Of a stretch of 64,000 bases of DNA, positions 58,001 through 64,000 are shown piece by piece. The translations under genes and the position numbers were made by a program. Under the pieces are notes generated by a model. It saw only the letters and a list, made by a program, of their open reading frames with translations, was not told the DNA's origin and did not search any database. Position 1 is the stretch's first letter. Each line of letters begins with the position of its first letter. This DNA is from Litoditis marina. Its lineage: Eukaryota; Nematoda; Chromadorea; Rhabditida; Rhabditidae. Location: contig OZ038433.1 of assembly GCA_964036275.1 (NCBI GenBank), positions 54,267,902-54,331,901 of the forward strand. The letters are read 5' to 3'.

Positions 58001-61000
58001 AAGGCTCCCAAAACTTGATGTAATTACATTTTTACTATGTTTTTGACAGAGGCGGATTATTATTTTTTTTAATTTGTCAAATAATGAATAGGCTATGATT
58101 TCATGTGTATTGATTGATTGTTGCAGAGAGAACATGAGTCTATTCCGGAAGGATTCGTTCAGTTCCATTGTCATGGCCTCGCTCGAATGGGAAACGATTC
58201 CCCAATGGGCATTCTGGCAGTTGGGTACGCGACTATAATTAGTTGGAAATTGAAGAAAACAAACTTTATATTATGAATCAAATTCAGTTCGCTTAGCAAT
58301 ATCCATTGCGTTGCACGAGCGCATTTGTTTAGATAATAACTGTTACTATCTTTCATTTTTTTTTTCAACGAACCCTTCACTTACTTGTTTTGGAGAGAGC
58401 ATACAGTAGTTTAACAAAGGCGTGTCGAGTATAAGTAGTTTCCACTCTCGATACCTTAATGTCAAAGACGCGTTCGGTCTATTTTATCAAATCGATTATT
58501 GAGTCATAGAACGGTCTGTTGTGTTCCTCAACTACGATTTATTAATTATCGATCTACGGTTCAAACTTAGGTACACAACAACACAACTATACAAAATTGG
58601 AATAAAGTGTTATTCATCCACTTTTTCAGCCCACGCAGAGGGGATTCCGGTCGATTGGGTTACCGTAATCATACCGAAACTCAACTCGAGCAAACACGCG
58701 GAAGCTGTCACGAATATTCTGCTCATGCTGAAGAGGATAGGTAGGGGCTTATTTGTTGACTAGTCAGGAAGATCTACAATTGCCTTCCTTCAACGCTTCA
58801 ACCGCATAATGTAATGTCTTTTAAATTGGATTGCGATATCGTAACAATTTGTTTGACTTAATACATGGTACATGTCTAGCGTTTATCGTCTGATATTTTT
58901 CTCACATTGCTTAGTGAAAATGCAATAACTTATTTGGTGTTTTTAGATCGAGAACCGACGATGAGCTTGTTACGCGCGATACTTTCGCGTACACCCGTTA
59001 TCGAGGATACGTTTACAGTCAATGCTCTGAAGGTGAGTTATCATATTAGTACTTGGGAGGATTGTAGTCTGCCGTATAGTTTGGTTATCCTCAACCCTCA
59101 TTCATATTACGTGGTTTTTAAAAATGAATGTAAAAAAAAAAGGGCTTTGTTCAGTTCAATTTCCCCTTAGTGACACACGGATTACTCATTGTCGCATTTT
59201 AGTTGTAAATTTATCATTTGTTGTGATAGGGTTGGACAGTAGGGTTGTTGAAGTCGAACTCTATGCTCGATTTTCGTCCACACTCGATTTTGAACTCGAT
59301 TTACAACCCTATTGGACAGTTGCTGAGTTCTGTCAAGAGAAAGCATGTATCGATTCCATAATTCTATTATTATTATTATTAGTTCTCGTGCTCAGATTCT
59401 GATCGAAGAGGCTGATATGTGCACAAAGGTGGCCGAGTTGCTGAGTTCTCTGCTGCGAAAACAGTTGAACAACGGGGATTTTCATATGACGGCTGCCAGC
59501 AAAGTACAGGGAAAGAAGGGCGCACAACGCCTGTCAATGGAACAGGTCCGTGGGATTAAGTGTTCGATCACGATAATATTTCATTAAAGTTGTCCGGTCA
59601 GCCCGAAAAAATGGCTTCTTTTGGGTCAGAATCGGTAAATTGGCCTATTTTGGAGGCAAATCCGGAGATTTAATGTGTTGAACTCGAAACATGGGGTTTT
59701 TTATGGAATAGCCACACCTTACTGGTTAGTTATCAGTTTAACACGTGAAGTTATGAAAGTGGCGGATTAACTAGCATATAGCATTTGACTAGTGAGTGTT
59801 GGATTGAGTTCACGGGCAGCAAAAGCTGTCAATATACCAGGTTGGCAGCAGTTGTAGTGAGATTGATCTAGTTCAAAATGTTTGGCTTTTTGAGATTAAT
59901 CAATTCATAATTACGGCGTTTCAAGTTTTTCGGAGATAAGTAGATTTAGTTGTTGTAAATAGTTGAATTGGGATTAAAAATACTCGTAGATCAACTGTGA
60001 GCTTGCAGACACGTTCAAACCAATATGCAGTTGGAGGTTCAATTATGGAGAGTTGGGCTTTTTTCAGGTGCTTATCCACCTTGAACACTTCACTCAGCTG
60101 TGTTTGACGAGAGAAACGAAAGTAGCCGAGGCCCTTCTCTCGAAATGGCATGTACAAGAAGCCTTCAACGCTATACGATCGTGAGTCTAACTCATTGTCT
60201 CTTCTTTTTAATTAGTACTGCTAGTGCGGTCTGGGGCTTTTTTCCACTGAAATTTCATCAAACCAATGGTTGCTTTCATTAGTGTTACGTACAAAACCTT
60301 TTGGTGACTTCTTTTCTCGTGGAATTCGATTCGAGGAATTGAATAGTTCACCATTCCCCTAACGGGAGAAGCGGAAAGTTCATATGTTTCATGTGCTAGA
60401 GAGACGTATGTGATTGTGTTCACTTACTCAGCAATCGCAGTTGAATGTTTCAGGTGCGAGAAGGCGGCCTTCCTCCGTCCCAAATACGGCCAGTTGTTCG
60501 CGGTGATGGAGTGTCTCTCGGAAGACAGCCCCCAGTCGTCGCGAACTCTACGGGGAAATCGCGGCGGCTCCATGGCGACTAAGTCGAAGAAACGGGAGGA
60601 CGAGAAGGAGGTACGTGATTTGAACATACAGCAAGGTGGTCCGAATAGCCTGGTTTTAAATAAAGTCAATAGGTTTGAAGCCCGTAAAGTTTTAGGTTAT
60701 AAAACTTGACTCTATTTAGGTTTATTTAAACGTAATTCTGTTGAACTATTAAAACTCAATTAGTATAATTTTGATACAAACTCATAAACTGCCCCGGCTG
60801 CCAATTACAATCACAGGTAACTGGGTTTATAGCAGCCACAAATAGAGGTACTGAAAAAATGGACTTGCATGAATTAAACATTTAATTGATTGAATTCAGC
60901 TCTATGAAACATATTAAATCCCTCATACAAACCTGTTCATAATCGAGAGAATTGAATTTGATAATGGAATTGAATTGAATGTTGATTTGAATGTCTGAGC

Positions 61001-61156
61001 ACACGATATGGGATCAGTTTCTGATATCCAGTGCTCTAATCTGCATCCAGTACTTCATTTTCTCCAACCTGATTCTGTTTATAGGACGATGGTAATGGTA
61101 CGCCGTCCAAGAAAAGGAAACGGAATGTTATTGTCCTTGACTCGGATAGTGATTGA
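46033..61156 (+). CDS. INTS3: Integrator complex subunit 3
   Basis: INTS3 homologue, complete in 27 phase-consistent exons: 46033-46176, 46530-46655, 47242-47397, 47829-47909, 48445-48605, 50418-50548, 51103-51248, 51657-51794, 52458-52554, 52932-52999, 53288-53379, 53754-53897, 54290-54470, 54797-54885, 55223-55304, 55699-55865, 56409-56517, 56763-56864, 57107-57196, 57773-57840, 58127-58224, 58630-58740, 58947-59032, 59396-59545, 60068-60180, 60454-60610, 61085-61156. 1052 residues, close to vertebrate INTS3 (about 1040). Diagnostic stretches: MLGRDLVLVLMRLSRIPQF, LWIDWLLYDP, PLFIIFRNLC, LFRKDSFSSIVMASLEWET and the acidic end VIVLDSDSD preceded by KKRKR. INTS3 is a helical-repeat scaffold of Integrator (snRNA 3' processing, promoter-proximal termination) and of the SOSS ssDNA-repair complex. 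The middle (exon 13) is a Ser/Pro/Ala-rich linker. ATG is 15 nt after a TTTCAG. Confidence 0.95.
47049..47180. mobile_element. Fold-back family FB1, copy 4
   Basis: In INTS3 intron 2. TTTAAAGCAGGACGATTATG at the left, CATAATCGTCCTACTTTAA at the right. Confidence 0.85.
48676..48800. mobile_element. Fold-back family FB1, copy 5
   Basis: In INTS3 intron 5. TTTAAAGTAGGACGATTATT..TCC and GGAGCACATAATCGTTATTC; arms pair over most of 125 bp. Confidence 0.85.
48798..48898. mobile_element. Small fold-back element (GCCGGCGTTAAA ends)
   Basis: TTAACGCCAGCG at the left and TGCCGGCGTTAAA at the right, with inner arms ATGCGTATCGATTTAG and CTAAATCAATACGCAT. Overlaps the TTAA end of the FB1 copy. A similar ATGCGTATCGATT hairpin lies at 48991-49043. 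Confidence 0.65.
49108..49560. mobile_element. Mutator-like MITE with 11-bp target duplication
   Basis: 453 bp in INTS3 intron 5. Long G/C-run TIRs: ACGGACAAATCCCCCC..GCGGTCGGACAATTCCCCCC at the left and the inverse at the right (GGAATTGTCCGACCGCG..GGGGGGATTTGTCGCGTAATC). Flanked by an exact 11-bp duplication AGCTACTGTGG at 49097-49107 and 49561-49571. No ORF. Confidence 0.85.
49981..50214. mobile_element. hAT-like MITE
   Basis: In INTS3 intron 5. CAGGGGTGACC at the left, GGTCACCCCTG at the right, and 8-bp flanks GCTGCGCC and ACTGCGCC (7 of 8 match). 234 bp. Confidence 0.75.
50635..50820. mobile_element. Partial hAT-like repeat related to 53949
   Basis: Shares AATTTCAACAAATAAA.GGAAAAT, TTGCTAAAA.CGTG.AATTT and GACCCCCTCC.TGAC with 53949-54150 and ends CTTCCCTG. 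The left end is not recognised. Confidence 0.6.
53949..54150. mobile_element. hAT-like MITE, CAGGGGCGGGCAGA termini
   Basis: In INTS3 intron 12. CAGGGGCGGGCAGA at the left and TCTGCCCTCCCCTG at the right. No target duplication visible, as a SINE tail begins at the right edge. Confidence 0.7.
54152..54250 (+). mobile_element. 3' fragment of the tRNA-Ser/Leu-like SINE
   Basis: Matches the tail half of the element at 12547-12797 (GTGATCA..G.CCTGGTTGTAT, AAGTAACACACGACTGAAAT, AGTTGCCGTAAAAGATTA). Head missing. Confidence 0.75.
57228..57480. mobile_element. GGTAACC-rich palindromic element, copy 2
   Basis: In INTS3 intron 19. Begins AACCGGGTTTTCAGGTAACC and ends GGTTACCTAAAAACCCGGTT. GGTAACC words on the left are mirrored by GGTTACC words on the right. 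Confidence 0.75.
59240..59311. mobile_element. 72-bp mini-element with 8-bp target duplication
   Basis: In INTS3 intron 23. TAGGGTTGTTGAAGTCGAAC at the left, GAACTCGATTTACAACCCTA at the right; exact flanks TTGGACAG at 59232-59239 and 59312-59319. Same termini as 22025-22231. Confidence 0.82.
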
Positions 61157-62528
61157 TTGACTGATATTCCAAGGGTACTGTATCCAATTGATCTAATTTA
61201 AGGATACTGTATCCAATTGATTGATCTACAGCCTGGTCTCAGTGTATTAGCCTGGTAAAATTGTCGTGCGAGTAGTTTTGTTCTGATTTTTATTGTAATT
61301 TGTTAGTCATGCCATTTTCAAAAGTCAAGTTCAATCATTCATCATTGTTACTTATTTTTCCGGCATATTATTGACAAAATTGAATACATTGTTTCGTTTG
61401 CCTGTGCGGGTTATTCCTTAGAAAAAACCTTTGTTGTTGGTGTTTTTGTATATAAATATTGATCGATGTTATTGTACTCTTAAATTTGGAAGCTTTATTA
61501 ATTACAATATAATCATATTAAATACAACACTCAATCATTCTTGAAAAACAAGTCAATTGGAGACTGGAGAAAAACTAGCTCCACTTCGCATACTTTGATC
61601 AATTTGACGTTTTTTAAGAGAAAATCGTAATACTAGACGTTTTAGTACTAGAGGAATAAACGGGTTACTGTACGTGGACGATTCTGGCATTTGATTAATT
61701 TTCTTTGGGAAATAGTTATAACACTAATATTTTTGATCTCCTGCGGTGGTATCATACTCTATTTACGCCAACGATGAAGAGGGTGAGTTCAGAACAAAAT
61801 GAACTTTCAATAACAACTCGGTCACACAGAACTTTACAAAGTTGGAATCGTTTTGGATGCATCTACTCGGCCACAGCTAATCTGAACAACACTCCATTGT
61901 TTCTCATGTACTACTTCTACTGTCGCGAAACAGAGAAATAATTTCGTACAAAGACTGTTTTTTGAAACCAATTCAATTCTCAGGAGTTTGTTTCACACAA
62001 AAACCAATTCAATTCTTTGGACTCGTTTTTCAATTCTCTTCAATTCCAATCCAATTCCTTCACCACCCCAATTATTATATTATACTTAGTGTCGACACAT
62101 TCCATTTGTTTGTTGTTTCATTAAAAACCTTCTAATTGAAAGCTATAAATGGGTGTAGTTTTAGTTCCTACAAAAAAATCCCCCACATAATATTGTGATC
62201 ACACGCACAGCTACGCACCCTTGGAGTACACTATGTATAGATACCGTGATGCATCCAACTGCGCTAGTTTATTCGATCGCCGAGTTGAATGCATTGGCCA
62301 GTGTGAAGTAGTTTTTTTTCAATCAGAGAACAATATTTTCAATTTAGGTCGGAATGCTCGATTTTCGAACCATTCTTCTCGAAATGTGGGCCCAATTCCT
62401 AGTTTTTTTGTCAAGTTTGGCTTCAACAACCATTTGACCGACCCAGAAAAGAACTACAATAGATCCGGATCTATCCAAATGACTAGGTCATGACTGTTTA
62501 TTTCAGCAAATAAAAGGGAAAAATATCT
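61157..62528. other. Convergent spacer downstream of INTS3
   Basis: No AATAAA appears in the first 250 bp after the INTS3 stop; GGTACTGTATCCAATTGAT-like text occurs twice (61172, 61204). A + strand ORF at 61705-61941 contains a good GTGAGT donor near 61783, but no partner exon was found. Tandem CAATTC words at 61967-62060. No supported gene. Confidence 0.5.
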
Positions 62529-63831
62529 TTATTTTCCCATACAAGCTGCCCACGGATCTTTTGTAATGTAATCATTGCAACAGTTCTGGAAGACTGACAA
62601 AGGACACGGACTCGTAGAGCAGTTTCGCACTTCTCGAGTAACGTCAATCAGGTCGTCACTCTCCCAGCTGCTTTTATAATGAACCTGAAACATTGATCTT
62701 CAATATTTGAAGAAAAAAACAACCGTGAGGAGTGCGCTGCGCAGATTGGTTTTCGACCAAAAATAAATTTTCCAAACTTTCATAAACCGTTTTTGGTCTG
62801 AAAAAAAGATAGAGGAGGAATAGTTTCATGTATATTACAAATGTCGAATAGTTTGCGTTGAGTTATGCAAAAGATTTGCGCGAGTTAATGGGATAAAGTA
62901 GGATTATCTGTTGATAAGTGTGAACTTACATTGGAAAGCAAATTTTTTTTTACTGAAAACTGGGTATTTTCATTGAAAAGTGAAATATGTCTTTCAGAAA
63001 TATAGAAAACGAGGTCAATTGGTATAAAAACGAGTGTGAAAGAAATACCGATTACATTTTTCACTAAAGTGCGTGAGAAATAAAAAAAGTAGTCCAATAA
63101 GTTCAAATGGAGATGAACATCTAATCGCGCTTCCTCTATAATATCCGAAAATTGGTATGAGGCTTGCATGTTGTGCGTTGATCGGTCAAAATTCATAGTT
63201 GTACGGTGTTGATGTTGCTAAGTTGAGTTACGTGAGAAATATGTTTGCGTTGAGACGTTATTGAAATTCCTCCAATCCCGACCACAAGTTCAGTTAGTTT
63301 TGAATGGCTCTTATTACCGAAGATAAACGCTGAACACGCTCATACATACATTACTAGAAGGCGTGAAACATTTGGCTGTGAGTCACTACTAGCTTTTCCA
63401 AAGATCTCGTCCGTGGTACAACATGATTTATAATAGCAATTCAATCTCACATTTGGTCTTTATTTTTATATTCAATACTTATTTGCCCACACTTCACATA
63501 AAAGTTCTAGTTAAAGGTTGTTCTAGTTAAAGCAGGACGATTATGTGGACCAATCCCGTGACATCGGTCCTTTAAACTGCAAATGAAACATGTATTGCAG
63601 TTTGAAGGACTGAAACGTTCCACATAACCGTTCTTCTTTAACATCTTTGAGTGTTAATTTCAAAGGAAACGGACAGAAATATAGAATACCGACCTCGACT
63701 TCCGGTTTTCCTTCGTTGTCGAATAATTCGACAACCACCATGGAGTTGTACAGTGGCTGTCCGTTACCAACAGCAGCAATTGTCACATTTTGTCCGAGAA
63801 TCTCGAGGAATGAGGAAATTATCCAGTCCTG
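62529..63831 (-). CDS. Histidine acid phosphatase, C-terminal part
   Basis: Two phase-0 exons, 63694-63831 then 62529-62684; earlier exons lie beyond the window. The first gives QDWIISSFLEILGQNVTIAA and LYNSMVVVELFDNEGKPEVE; the second VHYKSSWESDDLIDVTREVR, then CSTSPCPLSVFQNCCNDYIT and KDPWAACMGK before a stop. The order SM..VELF....P.VEV.Y, then C....CPL..F, then a final W..C matches the end of metazoan lysosomal or secreted histidine acid phosphatases (hydrolysis of phosphomonoesters at acid pH; disulfide-stabilised C-terminus). The catalytic RHG motif is expected upstream and cannot be checked. The stop codon overlaps an AATAAA-like word. Nematodes usually have many such genes, so no specific name is given. 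Confidence 0.8.
63527..63642. mobile_element. Fold-back family FB1, copy 6
   Basis: In the intron of the acid phosphatase gene. TTAAAGCAGGACGATTATGT and CCACATAACCGTTCTTCTTTAA. Confidence 0.82.
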
Positions 63832-63893
63832 CTGAAACATTCAGGACATTTATATGGCGGTTTCTTCATTTATCCGCGTATTACGTAAAGTGA

Positions 63894-64000
63894 ATCGGTT
63901 AACCGTTAACCGGTGTAACCTCTCGGCTCTATCACAGTTACTTTCCCTTGAAAAATTTAGAGAGAAGAGTCAATGCACAGAAAATGTGGAAAGAGGACGT
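63894..64000. other. Right edge, intronic
   Basis: Presumed intron of the acid phosphatase gene. A GGTTAACCGTTAACCGGTGT motif at 63898 recalls the GGTAACC elements. No exon recognised. Confidence 0.4.

Noticed and set aside
63541..63693. Read-through of the acid phosphatase exon past 63694
   Set aside because: The GTCGGT donor at 63693 joins in phase to the conserved C-terminal exon, and the region beyond is an FB1 fold-back element.

Overview
This is nuclear DNA from a nematode, probably a rhabditid. Short introns end in TTTCAG and start with GTGAGT/GTAAGT. One gene carries a sperm-type MSP domain, and the UGT, C-type lectin/vWA and histidine acid phosphatase genes are typical worm families. 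Several starts follow a TTTCAG acceptor within 0-15 nt of the ATG, which suggests spliced-leader trans-splicing (inference). The species cannot be named from the sequence. All gene models below were assembled by hand, joining exons at GT..AG sites and checking that reading phase is kept across every junction.

Layout, left to right: a UDP-glycosyltransferase on + whose 5' part lies outside or is unresolved (416-6134); a decayed C-type lectin plus vWA gene on + (7554-12537), broken by a TGA and a frameshift and loaded with a 457-bp TTAA-flanked MITE, a LINE ORF1-like ORF and a SINE; repeat-rich intergenic DNA (12.8-17 kb); a 430-residue membrane-anchored, Lys/Glu-rich protein with a C-terminal MSP/SSP domain on + (17070-21909); a 392-residue secreted, Thr/Pro-rich, CxC-repeat protein on - (22573-27788); a poorly resolved stretch with weak exon candidates (28-33.8 kb); a small - strand membrane gene (43594 down to 33856) whose last intron appears to hold an 8-kb satellite built of four hairpin-bounded units; intergenic DNA with a perfect palindrome (43.6-46 kb); a complete 27-exon Integrator subunit 3 gene on + (46033-61156, 1052 residues); and the 3' end of a histidine acid phosphatase gene on - (62529-63831, continuing beyond the window).

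The genes do not form one pathway. INTS3 acts in nuclear Integrator/RNA 3'-end processing and DNA-damage response; the UGT and acid phosphatase are secretory-pathway enzymes; the MSP-domain protein and possibly the small Lys-rich membrane protein look sperm-related (inference).

The most unusual content is non-coding. Introns and spacers are filled by many small DNA-element families, several seen in two to six copies here: a TIR-bearing repeat with tRNA A and B boxes, a 120-bp fold-back family, G-run hairpins, GGTAACC-rich elements, hAT-like and Mutator-like MITEs with target duplications, a perfect 65-bp-arm hairpin and a perfect 62-bp palindrome. The hairpin/minisatellite array at 33.9-41.5 kb, with internal TATA-like boxes, is the best candidate for something undescribed.
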